Source: Novosphingobium flavum (lineage in GTDB: Bacteria; Pseudomonadota; Alphaproteobacteria; Sphingomonadales; Sphingomonadaceae). From it: DNA of 64,000 nt. The stretch is from the NCBI RefSeq assembly GCF_014230315.1, contig NZ_JACLAW010000005.1, positions 124,001 through 188,000 of the forward strand. Reading direction: 5' to 3'. Both the position numbers and the translations under genes were made by a program. The notes under the pieces were generated by a model that did no database searches, was not told the DNA's origin, and worked only from the letters and a program-made list of their open reading frames with translations. Positions 15,675 through 24,578 of this stretch are shown piece by piece. The number at the start of each line of letters is the position of its first letter. Positions within the stretch are counted from its first letter, which is position 1.

Positions 15675-17465
15675 TTACCTCGGCTGACTGGACGTAGCAG
15701 CAGTGGGCTCGGGCGGCGGCGCAAGATGCGCGGGGAGCGGAACGCGGTCCGGGGCGTCGTCAAAGCGCTCGCGCAGGCGGAAGGCCTCGGGCGCTTCGGC
15801 CAGGGCCGGGGTGCTGTATTTGCGCGCCTCGCTCCACCACAGGCGCTTCAGTTCCGCCAGCCTGGCGGGGTACTTGGCCGAAAGGTCGGTGCTTTCCGAG
15901 AAGTCGGCTTCGGTATCGAACAGCTCCCACTTGTCGGCCGCGAAGTCTGCCATCTGCTGGTGCATCGCCACCGCGCGCCACTTGCCCTGCGTGATCGCGC
16001 GGTTGCCGCGCAGCTCGAAATACTGCTTGGTACGCGCGCTCGGGGCGGCGGCGGAAGAGAAGCTGGCGCGGATCGACTTGCCCGCGACGGGGATTTCCTT
16101 GCGACCGGAGACGGCGGCGGGAAAGCCGGTTCGGGCCGCGTCGGCCAGGGTCGGGGCGAGGTCCACCACATCGACGTATTGCTTGCGGATCGCGCCATGG
16201 TCGCGGATGCCCTTGGGCCAACTGACGATCAGGGGCGTGCGAACGCCGCCGAGATAGGGCCAGACCTTGTAGCGGCGCAGCGGTGTGACCCCGGCCATGG
16301 CCCAGGGGCGCTGGTATTCGGACTGGGTCTTGTCGGTACCCAGTTCGTCGATCCGGGCCAGCATCTGTTCGGGGGTGAGCGTGTTGGGGCGGTACATCTT
16401 CTCGAACGAGCCCTTCTGGCCCGCCTCCGATGCCGCGCCGTTGTCGGACATCACGATGAGCAGCGTGTTGTCATACTGGCCGGTGGCCTTGAGATGGGCG
16501 ACGACGCGGGCGATCTGCTCGTCGGTATGAGTCAGGAAGCCGGCGTAGACCTGCATGAAACGGGCGAAGACGGCCTGCTCGGTTTGCGTAAGGTCGGCCC
16601 AGGCGCGGTCGCCGGGGTTGCGCGGCGGAAGCAGGGTGTTTGCAGGGACGATGCCCAGCGCTTTCTGCCGGGTTAGGCGGTCTTCGCGCAGCTTGTCCCA
16701 CCCCTTCAGGTACATCCCGTTGTAGGCGTCGATGTAAGGGCGCGGCACCTGGATCGGCGAATGACCCGCGCCATAGGCGAGATAGACGAAGGCGGGCTTG
16801 CGCGGCTGGCCTGCCTTCGGCGTGAGGGCGGCAATGGCGCGGTTGGTGATGTCGACCGAGAAGTGGTAGCCCGGCGTCTCCGGCGCCGGAATGCGGCGGT
16901 TTCCTTCGATCAGGTTGGGGTGATACTGGTCGGTCCAGCCCAGGAAGAAGCCGTAGAACTGGTCGAATCCGCGCTGCCGTGGCCATGACGCATTGTGCCC
17001 GGGCGTGCCGTCCTCGCTCTCGGGGGCAAGGTGCCATTTGCCGAAGCCGGACGTAGCGTAACCCGCGCGGCCCAGCACCTGGGCAATGGTCTGGGCGTTC
17101 TGCGGCAGTTCGCCCCGGTCCCGCGTCAGGTCCGCCGGGTTGAGCTTCATGGCGGGCAGGTCGGCCATGCGGATGGTCTGCGGATTGCGCCCGGTGAGCA
17201 GCGCCGCGCGGGTGGGGGAGCAGACCGCCTTGGTGTCGAAATGATTGTAGCGCAGCCCGCCTGCCGCGATGGCGTCGATCGCCGGCGTGCGGATCTCCGA
17301 ACCGAACGCGCCAAGGTCGGAAAAGCCGACATCGTCCAGCACGATCAGCACGATGTTGGGGCGCTGGTCAGCTGGCGCCGGGGCGGCCTGTACGCTCGGC
17401 ATGAAGGCGATCGACGCCAGCCCGGCCAGCAAAGCGGTCGCAGTTTTCCTGTTGGGTGCTCGCAC
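15675..17465 (-). CDS. Secreted arylsulfatase-like sulfatase (CSPTR)
   Basis: First gene of the sulfatase operon. The GTG at 17465 is proposed as start: GAGG lies eight bases before it and the product begins with a signal peptide (TATALLAGLASIAFMPSVQA). An upstream in-frame ATG at 17540 would add 25 residues covering the likely promoter. Metal motif IVLDDVGFSDLGAFGSEI; formylglycine motif CSPTR (Cys about 82); then GKWHLAPE and MSDNGAASEAGQKG. This architecture matches the arylsulfatase A/AtsA-like group. About 596 residues. A LacI operator-like palindrome lies 84 bases upstream of the start, so the whole downstream operon of sulfatases, maturase and GH3 should respond to the LacI protein. 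Confidence 0.88.
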   Translation of the reverse strand: MRAPNRKTATALLAGLASIAFMPSVQAAPAPADQRPNIVLIVLDDVGFSDLGAFGSEIRTPAIDAIAAGGLRYNHFDTKAVCSPTRAALLTGRNPQTIRMADLPAMKLNPADLTRDRGELPQNAQTIAQVLGRAGYATSGFGKWHLAPESEDGTPGHNASWPRQRGFDQFYGFFLGWTDQYHPNLIEGNRRIPAPETPGYHFSVDITNRAIAALTPKAGQPRKPAFVYLAYGAGHSPIQVPRPYIDAYNGMYLKGWDKLREDRLTRQKALGIVPANTLLPPRNPGDRAWADLTQTEQAVFARFMQVYAGFLTHTDEQIARVVAHLKATGQYDNTLLIVMSDNGAASEAGQKGSFEKMYRPNTLTPEQMLARIDELGTDKTQSEYQRPWAMAGVTPLRRYKVWPYLGGVRTPLIVSWPKGIRDHGAIRKQYVDVVDLAPTLADAARTGFPAAVSGRKEIPVAGKSIRASFSSAAAPSARTKQYFELRGNRAITQGKWRAVAMHQQMADFAADKWELFDTEADFSESTDLSAKYPARLAELKRLWWSEARKYSTPALAEAPEAFRLRERFDDAPDRVPLPAHLAPPPEPTAATSSQPR

Positions 17466-17548
17466 CTTCACCACCTCGTCCCATATGCGTCGATACGCTT
17501 CTGTTTGAAGTGAAATCCGGCTGGAGCGCCTCAGAGTCAAGCAAAAAA

Positions 17549-17560
17549 TTTAGCGCTAAA
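17549..17560. promoter_or_regulatory. LacI-type operator before the sulfatase operon
   Basis: TTTAGCGCTAAA is a perfect palindrome, extending to the 16-bp AATTTAGCGCTAAATT (17547-17562). On the minus strand an eight-base gap separates it from a TTGACT -35-like box, the same gap and box as at the operator at 20142-20153. It shares its sequence with three sites near 20073-20194, which marks it as a regulon operator for the neighbouring LacI protein. Confidence 0.75.
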
Positions 17561-17609
17561 TTAAATCTGCGAAAGGATGGCCGTCCGCTGTGCGTTCGGG
17601 CTTGTTCCA

Positions 17610-18641
17610 TCATGCTTTTGGCGGGGCAGTGGAATCGCGGATGACGAGTTCGAAATCGAAGTAGGTGGCTTCCTGATCCGCCTCGCGCGCGCCTTGCGCG
17701 ATTTCCACGGCGTGTCGCATGGCCTCGGCCGACATGGCCGAAACGGGCTGCCGGATGGTGGTCAATCTCGGCCAGATCTTGACCGCAACCGGCCCGTCGT
17801 CGAAACCGGCCACGGACAGCTCACCGGGAATATCCATGCCCATGCGGTGAGCGAGCGAGACGACTGCCGCTGCCATGTCGTCGTTTCCGGCGAAGATCGC
17901 GGTCGGGCGTTGCGGCAAGGACAGCAATTGCTGTGCCGCCACCAGTCCGGAATCGAACGTGTAGCTGCCCTGGGCCACGATGCTCTGGTCAATCGCGATC
18001 CCGGCCTCGGCCAATGCCTCGCAATAGCCTTCATAGCGGGTTCGGCCCGCGTGCAGCGCTGGGTCCATGCGGATGAATCCGATCCTCCGGTGACCGAGCG
18101 AGACAAGGTAGGCGGTCATCGCCTTGGCCGCGGCGCGGTCGTCGATCCGCACGGTCGGGGTCGAGGACAACTCGTCGCCCGAGCAGATGCCGACCATCGG
18201 GATCGGCAGATCGCGCCGGCTGAGCGCTTCGCAGAAGGGTGGGGGCGCGATCATCGCGCCGGCGCCCAGTTGGGCCAGCTCGTCGACCAGTTCGAGCATG
18301 GCATCGACATCGTGGCCGGTGTAGCGCCGGATGATCAACTGGGCCCCGCGCTCGCTGCTTTCATCCACCGCGCCGACAAGGACGGAACTGAGAAACCCGC
18401 TCTCGCCCATGCCGCACAGCAATCCGATCCGGACGGCCGCCGCGCTGGCCAACGAACGGGCGGCGAGGTTTGGCTTGTACCCCAGTTCTCGCACCGCCTC
18501 GAGGACGGCCTCGCGGGTCTGTTCGCGCACGTTGCGGCGATTGTTGAGGACGTTCGAGACGGTCATCATCGACACGCCGGCGCGTTCCGCCACGGTCTGG
18601 ATGGTGACTGCCTGACTGCTCCTTCGTCCCCCGCGTGACAT
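17610..18641 (-). CDS. LacI-family transcriptional regulator
   Basis: 343 residues. The N-terminal LacI helix-turn-helix and hinge are clear: TIQTVAERAGVSMMTVSNVL at about 13-32, then ELGYKPNLAARSLAS. A periplasmic-binding-protein-like effector domain follows (VRIGLLCGMGESGFLSSVL; FAGNDDMAAAVVSLAHRMG; VAGFDDGPVAVKIWPRLTTI). It sits between the MFS transporter and the sulfatase operon on the same strand. Four copies of a LacI-style palindrome centred on AGCGCT border these genes and the TonB receptor promoter, so it is most likely their shared repressor. The effector is probably a degradation intermediate or a released sugar, which the sequence does not reveal. Confidence 0.92.
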   Translation of the reverse strand: MSRGGRRSSQAVTIQTVAERAGVSMMTVSNVLNNRRNVREQTREAVLEAVRELGYKPNLAARSLASAAAVRIGLLCGMGESGFLSSVLVGAVDESSERGAQLIIRRYTGHDVDAMLELVDELAQLGAGAMIAPPPFCEALSRRDLPIPMVGICSGDELSSTPTVRIDDRAAAKAMTAYLVSLGHRRIGFIRMDPALHAGRTRYEGYCEALAEAGIAIDQSIVAQGSYTFDSGLVAAQQLLSLPQRPTAIFAGNDDMAAAVVSLAHRMGMDIPGELSVAGFDDGPVAVKIWPRLTTIRQPVSAMSAEAMRHAVEIAQGAREADQEATYFDFELVIRDSTAPPKA

Positions 18642-18710
18642 CAGTATTCCGGTTCCGTCCTGTTAGAGTTCGCTTGTCCCGGGTTTCGGGCGGGTCCTTG
18701 GCCCAGGCCC

Positions 18711-20039
18711 TTACCCCAGACCCTTAGCATAGCCTTTCAGGCCAAGCAGCAGAAAGGCCACCGATAGCGGCGAGGCGATGGCGCAGACCATCGCAATGGC
18801 CTGTGGCAGCATGGCGGGGTCTGCGAACCAGTAATCCGTGATCAGTGCAATCGCCAGTGGACCGCCGGCCGCGCCGATCAGGTTGATGAGCAGCATGTAG
18901 CCCGCCGAAACCAGCGCGCGCATCCGGTTGGGGGTGATCTCCTGCAAGGCTGCAAGGCCCCCGCCGAAGTTGAAACCGGCGAAGAAGTTCATCGCGCCGA
19001 TCAGTGCCAGCGCCAGCGCGCTCGAGGCGACCAGCGGGAAGGCGATGGTAATGGGGATGAGTGCGACAAAGCCGATCAGCGCGGCCTGGAGGTTGCCGAA
19101 CCGAAATCCGCGCTGCCGCAGGAAGCTGGCGAAAAACCCGCCGACAAGCGTGCCGGAGACGCCGCAGACGAAAACGATCGGGCCATAGCTGGCGCCGATC
19201 TCTGCCGTGGTCATGCCGAACTTGCGCTCAAGAAACGCCGGGATCCATGCGCCGGTCGCATTGCCGACGAGGATCATCAGCGCGAAGCCGATGCCGATGC
19301 CGATGTAGGCCTGCCAATGCTTGCCGAGGTGAGCGAACAGGGTCCTCAGCGGCACGCTGACCGCTTCTCCGCTCGTGCCCTTGCGAGCTGGTTCCGGGAT
19401 CGCCAGCAGCAGGCCTGAGAGCAGGACGCCCGGAATTCCAAGCATCAGGAACACAATTTGCCAGCCCTTGATGCTGCCGACCATGGGCAGGACCACTGAC
19501 GAGGTCGGGGGGATGTGGGTCGCGATAACGCCGCCAAGGACCAGGGCCAGCGCACCGCCGGAATAGATCCCCATCTGGTAAAGCCCCATCGCGGCGGGCA
19601 GGCGTTCCTTGCGGAAATAGTCGGACAGCAGCGAGTAGGATGCAGGACCCAGCCCGCCTTCGCCGGCGCCGACCGCGATGCGCGCGGCGAACAGCGTGGG
19701 AAAGTTGCGCGCGAGGCCGCACAGCGCCGTGGCGATGCTCCAGACGAACACGGCCGCGCCCACGATGTTGCGCCGGTTCGAGCGGTCGGCGATCCGGGCC
19801 ACCGGAATTCCTACGAGCACGTAGAACAGGGTGAAGCTGAGGCCGTACAGCAGGCTCATCGCCGTATCGCTGACCTGCAGGTCCTGCTTGATCGGCTGGA
19901 CCAGCAGGGCCAACGCCTGACGGTCGACAAAGGCAAGCGTATTGGCGAGCATCAGCATGAACGCGACCGACCAAGCCGTGCTCGCCGGGGGCCAGGCGGC
20001 CGCGTCGTCGTGATCCTGCATTTTTGGCGGCGGTGCCAT
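18711..20039 (-). CDS. MFS transporter
   Basis: 442 residues with about twelve hydrophobic segments, in the inner membrane. The motif after the second helix (ARIADRSNRRNIVG) and the acidic Asp-Arg in the first helix (LANTLAFVDRQALALL) match the spinster-like/anion-symporter branch of the major facilitator superfamily. The start has AGGA just upstream. It is the first gene after a predicted promoter (TTGACA-17-TAAGTT) whose -10 overlaps a LacI operator, and is followed by lacI 69 bases later. It probably carries the desulfated or deglycosylated product across the inner membrane. The substrate is inferred only from the neighbours. Confidence 0.87.
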   Translation of the reverse strand: MAPPPKMQDHDDAAAWPPASTAWSVAFMLMLANTLAFVDRQALALLVQPIKQDLQVSDTAMSLLYGLSFTLFYVLVGIPVARIADRSNRRNIVGAAVFVWSIATALCGLARNFPTLFAARIAVGAGEGGLGPASYSLLSDYFRKERLPAAMGLYQMGIYSGGALALVLGGVIATHIPPTSSVVLPMVGSIKGWQIVFLMLGIPGVLLSGLLLAIPEPARKGTSGEAVSVPLRTLFAHLGKHWQAYIGIGIGFALMILVGNATGAWIPAFLERKFGMTTAEIGASYGPIVFVCGVSGTLVGGFFASFLRQRGFRFGNLQAALIGFVALIPITIAFPLVASSALALALIGAMNFFAGFNFGGGLAALQEITPNRMRALVSAGYMLLINLIGAAGGPLAIALITDYWFADPAMLPQAIAMVCAIASPLSVAFLLLGLKGYAKGLG

Positions 20040-20072
20040 TCATCCTGCTCCCGTATCATTGCCTTGTGGCGT

Positions 20073-20084
20073 TTTAACGCTAAA
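20073..20084. promoter_or_regulatory. LacI-type operator at the MFS promoter
   Basis: TTTAACGCTAAA differs at one position from the exact TTTAGCGCTAAA sites at 17549 and 20183. It overlaps the end of the predicted -10 box of the MFS promoter, so binding would block open-complex formation. Confidence 0.65.
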
Positions 20085-20111
20085 CTTATGCAGAACGCCG
20101 GGCTCTGTCAA
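20083..20111 (-). promoter_or_regulatory. Predicted promoter of the MFS-lacI transcript
   Basis: On the minus strand TTGACA (20106-20111) and TAAGTT (20083-20088) are separated by 17 bases. The transcript would begin about 40 bases before the MFS start codon, within or next to the operator. Confidence 0.55.
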
Positions 20112-20141
20112 CCAAGCAGGATCCTGGCATGGAGGCGATGT

Positions 20142-20194
20142 ATTAGCGCTAAAGTTCCCTGTTGACTCCGGTTCAATGCAGGTTTAGCGCTAAA
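20142..20194 (+). promoter_or_regulatory. Two LacI-type operators flanking the TonB-receptor promoter
   Basis: ATTAGCGCTAAA (20142-20153) and TTTAGCGCTAAA (20183-20194) lie 41 bp apart centre to centre, about four helical turns. Between them TTGACT (20162-20167) is a plausible -35 box; the second site covers where the -10 box would be. The first site is eight bases before the -35, the same as at the sulfatase promoter. The rest of 20195-20324 is untranslated leader ending in the site AGGAGAGG. Confidence 0.7.
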
Positions 20195-20324
20195 GAAGAT
20201 CGCCGCCGGCCCTGCTTTCTAAAGGGCGTGGATCACGCAATCGGTTTGGGCCGGTGGGCTGCGCATCAGGAAAATCTGTCACGTCCGGTCCAAGGCCGGC
20301 GGGCAATCAGGAGAGGGCATCGTC

Positions 20325-22811
20325 ATGGTTCGTCACCGTATTCCGTCGGTATTGCTGTCAGTTTCCGCCTTGGCGCTGACCGGCTTCGTCGCCCCCGCTT
20401 TCGCGCAGGATGCTGCGCCTGCGGCCCCCGAAGCGCAGGCTGCCGAAGAGGCGGCACCGGCTGACAGCGGGGATATCGTGGTGACCGCGCAAAAGCGCGC
20501 CGAGCGTCTGCAGGACGTTCCCCTCGCGGTTACGGCAGTCACTGCGGACTCGCTCAGGAACCGCCAGATCAACGATACCAACTCCCTGGTCGCGGCGATC
20601 CCGTCGCTCAGCTATCAGCAGGGCGCGAACCCCACCAACACCAGCTTCCGCATTCGCGGCGTCGGCACGGCCCTGTTCGGCCAGGGTGTCGAATCCTCGG
20701 TGTCCGTCGTGGTGGACGGGGTTGTGGCGGTGCGTTCTGCCCAGGGGTTCTCCGAACTCGCCGATGTGGAGCGCGTGGAAGTCCTGCGCGGCCCGCAAGG
20801 TACGCTGTTCGGCAAGAATGCCTCTGCCGGCGTGATCAGCGTGACGACGGCGCGTCCGTCGAACACGTTCGAGGCGCGCGGCGACGTGACGATTGCCGAG
20901 CATAACGAGTACCGCGCCAAGGGTGCTGTTTCCGGCCCGCTTTCCGATACCCTGCGCGCAAGCCTCAGCGGCTTTTACAGCAATGTTCAGGGCACGACCT
21001 ACAACATCGGGACCAGGCGCTGGGTCAACGGTTCGAAGGGCTGGGGCATTCGCGGCAAGCTGGATTGGGATGCGACCGAAAACCTCAATTTCCTCGCCGC
21101 CGCTGAATATCGCAAGACCGATGCCCTCTGCTGCGGATCGACCATGGTGTCGATCGTCAATCCGGTTCTGCAGCAGCTGGTCGGGCCGATCACTGCCAGC
21201 ACCAGCAACCGCACCATCAACGAAGATTCCGACACTTACGCCAACTCGACCTCGGAAACCTATTCGTTGACGGGTTCGCTGGATCTGGGCGGGTCCACCA
21301 TCACCTCGATTTCCGCCTATCAGCACTACACGCTCGACGTTAACCAGCCGATCGACCGGATCAATACGGCCGTGCCGCTTTACGTCGGTGTGGATGGAAC
21401 CGGCCAGCCGCAAGCCTATGCGTTCTGGAACCAGAACCACGGCCAGGTCGACATGAAGGCGGTCAGCCAGGAACTGCGCATTTCAAACAACGGCAAGAGC
21501 GACCTGAACTACGTTGTCGGCGCTTACTTCATGCACAGCTTCATCGATCGTCCGTTCGACCGGCGCCGGGCGCGGTGCACGGCCGGAACGATCGGTCAGC
21601 CCTGCGCTACGGCCAGCACCGTCTGGCAGTCTGCGCGCAGCGACATCAGGCTCAAGCAGGACAGCGTGGCGCTGTTCGGGCAGGCCGACTACCGGATCGT
21701 TGGCGGCCTGCGGGCTATCGGCGGCGTGCGTGCCCAGGTGGAGCAGGGCATCAACACCGGGTACCGCCTGTCCGGCACGAACTATGTTGCGGGCGACGCG
21801 AACTTTCCCGGCAACACGACCGTCCTCGAGTCGGCAAAGACGCATTACAAGGCAAGCGACCGGGCCATCACCGGCAAGGCCGGGTTGCAGTATGAATTCA
21901 ACCGCAATGCCCAAGTCTATGCCTCGTACACCCGGGGCTACAAGGGGCTGGGCTTCGAAATGGAAATCGGCGCCGACCTCGAAAACCAGAAGGCCGTTCG
22001 CCCCGAGCACGTCAACGCCTATGAAATCGGCTTCAAGGGCCGTACGTCCGACGGCAGCCTGAGCGTGGCCGCGGCCATCTTCCGGGCCGACTACACCGAC
22101 CTTCAGGTTCAGGCGAACCGCTCTAACGCGACGACCGGGGTTATCCAGTTCGTCACGACCAACGCCGGCTCCTCGCGCACGCAGGGCTTTGAAATTGAAG
22201 CGACATTGCGTCCCACGGATGGCTTCACGGTCAATGCGGCGGTCACCTACTCCAAGTCGCGCATCAACATCGACGGCCTGAACTGTGCGATCCAGCAGCA
22301 GCTTGCCGCGCCCGTGCTGCTCACCAACCCGGTAAACACCTGCTACCGCGTGGCGCCTGCCGGCGTGACCACCCAGGCCCAGATCGATGCCCTGACTGAC
22401 GCGCAGCGGAGGGCGATCACCCCCCAGCAGAACCTGCGGGACCGGCCGCTTCAGGCCAGCCCGGACTGGCGCATCAGCGTTTCGCCGCGCTACGAATTCC
22501 CGCTCGGCGGCGTCGATGCGTTCGTCCAGGCTTCCGCCAACTTTACCAGCGCGCAGAACTTCACGGCCGAGCAGGATCCGCTCGCCGTGCAACCGGCCTA
22601 TGTCATCGTTGATGCCAGTGTCGGATTTGCGACGGCCGACAAGCGGTACAGCGTCAGCCTGTTCGTCAAGAACCTGTTCAACGAACATTACCTGACCAGC
22701 CTCGGCCACAACTCGCTGCTGAGCACGATCGACAACCCGTACGATCTGGTCGGTACCTACAACAAGGACGCCGACCGGTACTTCGGCGCGACGCTGGGCT
22801 TCCGCTTCTGA
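20325..22811 (+). CDS. TonB-dependent outer-membrane receptor of the sulfatase/gentisate locus
   Basis: 828 residues. A signal peptide (VLLSVSALALTGFVAPAFAQ) is followed by a TonB-box region DIVVTAQKRAERLQDVPLAV, a plug domain with the hallmark ERVEVLRGPQGTLFGKNASAG and a long beta-barrel ending in the aromatic C-terminal FGATLGFRF. It imports a ligand into the periplasm using TonB energy. It heads the plus-strand gene run and is divergent from the MFS transporter, with two LacI operators at its promoter. The ligand is probably the intact sulfated or glycosylated compound. A strong intrinsic terminator follows, so downstream genes may receive only part of its transcript. Confidence 0.93.
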   Translation: MVRHRIPSVLLSVSALALTGFVAPAFAQDAAPAAPEAQAAEEAAPADSGDIVVTAQKRAERLQDVPLAVTAVTADSLRNRQINDTNSLVAAIPSLSYQQGANPTNTSFRIRGVGTALFGQGVESSVSVVVDGVVAVRSAQGFSELADVERVEVLRGPQGTLFGKNASAGVISVTTARPSNTFEARGDVTIAEHNEYRAKGAVSGPLSDTLRASLSGFYSNVQGTTYNIGTRRWVNGSKGWGIRGKLDWDATENLNFLAAAEYRKTDALCCGSTMVSIVNPVLQQLVGPITASTSNRTINEDSDTYANSTSETYSLTGSLDLGGSTITSISAYQHYTLDVNQPIDRINTAVPLYVGVDGTGQPQAYAFWNQNHGQVDMKAVSQELRISNNGKSDLNYVVGAYFMHSFIDRPFDRRRARCTAGTIGQPCATASTVWQSARSDIRLKQDSVALFGQADYRIVGGLRAIGGVRAQVEQGINTGYRLSGTNYVAGDANFPGNTTVLESAKTHYKASDRAITGKAGLQYEFNRNAQVYASYTRGYKGLGFEMEIGADLENQKAVRPEHVNAYEIGFKGRTSDGSLSVAAAIFRADYTDLQVQANRSNATTGVIQFVTTNAGSSRTQGFEIEATLRPTDGFTVNAAVTYSKSRINIDGLNCAIQQQLAAPVLLTNPVNTCYRVAPAGVTTQAQIDALTDAQRRAITPQQNLRDRPLQASPDWRISVSPRYEFPLGGVDAFVQASANFTSAQNFTAEQDPLAVQPAYVIVDASVGFATADKRYSVSLFVKNLFNEHYLTSLGHNSLLSTIDNPYDLVGTYNKDADRYFGATLGFRF

Positions 22812-22821
22812 TCCTTCCCCC

Positions 22822-22855
22822 TGCCGGCGCGCATTTTCGCGCGCCGGCACCTTTT
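22822..22855 (+). terminator. Intrinsic terminator after the TonB receptor
   Basis: TGCCGGCGCGC (22822-22832) pairs perfectly with GCGCGCCGGCA (22839-22849) around the six-base loop ATTTTC, followed by CCTTTTC. It lies in the 57-base gap between the receptor and the GH3 gene. It may lower expression of the cytoplasmic enzymes relative to the receptor. Confidence 0.8.
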
Positions 22856-22868
22856 CGAGATCCAAGAC

Positions 22869-24578
22869 ATGTCCACGCGCAGCCTGCCGACCACTGATAC
22901 CGGACTTGATGCGCGATCTCCGCTGGCGCTCGATGCCGAGGCGCTGGCCTGGGTCGAGCGGACCCGCGATGGCCTCTGCGTCGAGGACCTGGTCGCGCAA
23001 TTGTTCAATTTCGCCACCGAGACCGACAGCGAGGATGAAACCTCCGCCATTCTCGCGCTGAAGCCGGGTGCGATCCATCGCTTCCCGACCCGCGACCTTG
23101 CTGCTGCAGTGCAGACCACGCGCGCCATTCTCGAACGCTCCGAAGTTCCGCCGCTGATCAGCGGCGACATCGAGGGCGGCACTATCAGCTATGCTTTTGC
23201 CACGGCCGTGCCGAACCAGATGGGCTTCGCCGCCTGCAACGACCTTGCAACGAGTGTGCAACTGGCACGCATCGTGGCGCAAGAGAGCCGGGCGCTGGGT
23301 TACGACTGGTCCTTCACCCCGGTGGTCGACGTCAACGCCGAATTCCGCAGCGCCATCGTCGGGACGCGCTCCTACGGCTCGGACCCGGACACGGTCCTGG
23401 CTCAGGCGAGGGCCTATGTCGGGACGCTGCAATCCGAAGGTATGGCGGCCTGCGCCAAGCACTGGCCGGGCGACGGTTTCGATGAGCGCGATCAGCATCT
23501 CGTCACCACGGTCAACCCGCTCGACATGGATGCCTGGCGTTCGATCTTCGGACGGATTTACCAGACCCTCATCGATGATGGCGTGATGACCATCATGTCC
23601 GCGCATATCGCCTTGCCGGCCTATGTGCGTTCGAAGTTGCCGGACGCCGGGCGTGAGGCGTTTCGTCCGGCCACGGTTTCGCGTTTGCTCAATGAAGACC
23701 TGCTGCGCGGGGAACTGGGGTTCAAGGGCCTGATCGTTTCCGACGCCACCGGCATGGGCGGGCTGACCAGCTGGACCGAGCGCGAAGAGGTCGTTCCCGA
23801 AGTTATCGAGAACGGCTGCGACATGTTCCTGTTCAGCCGCAACCCGGCGCGCGACGTGGGCCTGATGATGAAGGGCCTGCGCGAAGGACGCCTGTCCGAG
23901 CGGCGGCTCTACGAGGCGGCGACCCGCGTGCTCAGCCTGAAGGCGGCGCTGGGGCTGCATGTCAGGTCCATCGACGAGCGCCTGCCCGATCTCGAAACCG
24001 TGCGGACGAAGCTGCGGACGCCGCAGAGCCTTGCCACGGCGCGCGATGCGCTGGGCAAGGGGGTGACGCTGGTCAAGGACACGGCTAACCTGCTGCCGAT
24101 CGATCCACAGCGCCATCGCCGCGTTGTCGTCATCGCGGAGGAGGGGTGGAGCTTCTTCTCGGGCGCGCTGGAACGCAGCCTCGCTCCGGCGATTTCAGCC
24201 CTGGGCGCGCGCGGCTTCGAGGTTCGCATGTATGACCGCGACAATCAGCCGACCCGCGAGGACACCGATCTGGTGCTCTATCTGGTCGGGCAGGAAGCGA
24301 CGCCCACGGCCTCGCGCATCTTCCTTGACCTGGCCAAGCTGCACGACGGCACGCGCAAGGCGATGACCCAGTCGTTCCGCGAGATCCCGACCGCGCTGGT
24401 GTCGTTCGGCCAGCCCTATTACCTGTTCGACGCGCCGACCTGCACCACCGCGATCAACGCCTACAATTCGCTGGCCGAATGCCAGGAAGAGGTGGTCCGC
24501 CGCCTCGTCGGCGACGTGCCGTTCACCGGCAAGAGCCCGGTCGATGCGTTCTGCGGGCGGGAGCAGCTCAAATGGTAG
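22869..24578 (+). CDS. Cytoplasmic NagZ-like GH3 glycosidase
   Basis: 569 residues with no signal peptide. The GH3 barrel has PPLISGDIEGG near 94-104, KHWPGDGFDERDQH near 197-210 and the nucleophile in VSDATGMGG (Asp about 292). The segment with Asp208 and His210 matches the mobile loop of NagZ-type enzymes, where an Asp-His dyad acts as acid/base. A C-terminal alpha/beta sandwich follows (from about 385, GKGVTLVKDTANLLPID), giving a two-domain build. This points to N-acetylhexosaminidase- or beta-glucosidase-like activity, or a phosphorylase, as reported for some relatives with this dyad. The stop overlaps the gentisate dioxygenase start by seven bases, so a link to aromatic degradation is likely. 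Substrate not assignable. Confidence 0.82.
   Translation: MSTRSLPTTDTGLDARSPLALDAEALAWVERTRDGLCVEDLVAQLFNFATETDSEDETSAILALKPGAIHRFPTRDLAAAVQTTRAILERSEVPPLISGDIEGGTISYAFATAVPNQMGFAACNDLATSVQLARIVAQESRALGYDWSFTPVVDVNAEFRSAIVGTRSYGSDPDTVLAQARAYVGTLQSEGMAACAKHWPGDGFDERDQHLVTTVNPLDMDAWRSIFGRIYQTLIDDGVMTIMSAHIALPAYVRSKLPDAGREAFRPATVSRLLNEDLLRGELGFKGLIVSDATGMGGLTSWTEREEVVPEVIENGCDMFLFSRNPARDVGLMMKGLREGRLSERRLYEAATRVLSLKAALGLHVRSIDERLPDLETVRTKLRTPQSLATARDALGKGVTLVKDTANLLPIDPQRHRRVVVIAEEGWSFFSGALERSLAPAISALGARGFEVRMYDRDNQPTREDTDLVLYLVGQEATPTASRIFLDLAKLHDGTRKAMTQSFREIPTALVSFGQPYYLFDAPTCTTAINAYNSLAECQEEVVRRLVGDVPFTGKSPVDAFCGREQLKW

Noticed and set aside
21483..24116. Very long minus-strand open frame (877 codons) over the TonB receptor and GH3 genes
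   Set aside because: It is antisense to two well-supported genes, its translation is Arg/Gly/His/Val-rich without any family pattern, and such shadows are common at this GC content.
24479..24571. N-terminal extension of gentisate dioxygenase
   Set aside because: It lies wholly within the GH3 gene in another frame, reads as low-complexity Arg/Pro, and a better start with ribosome site exists at 24572.
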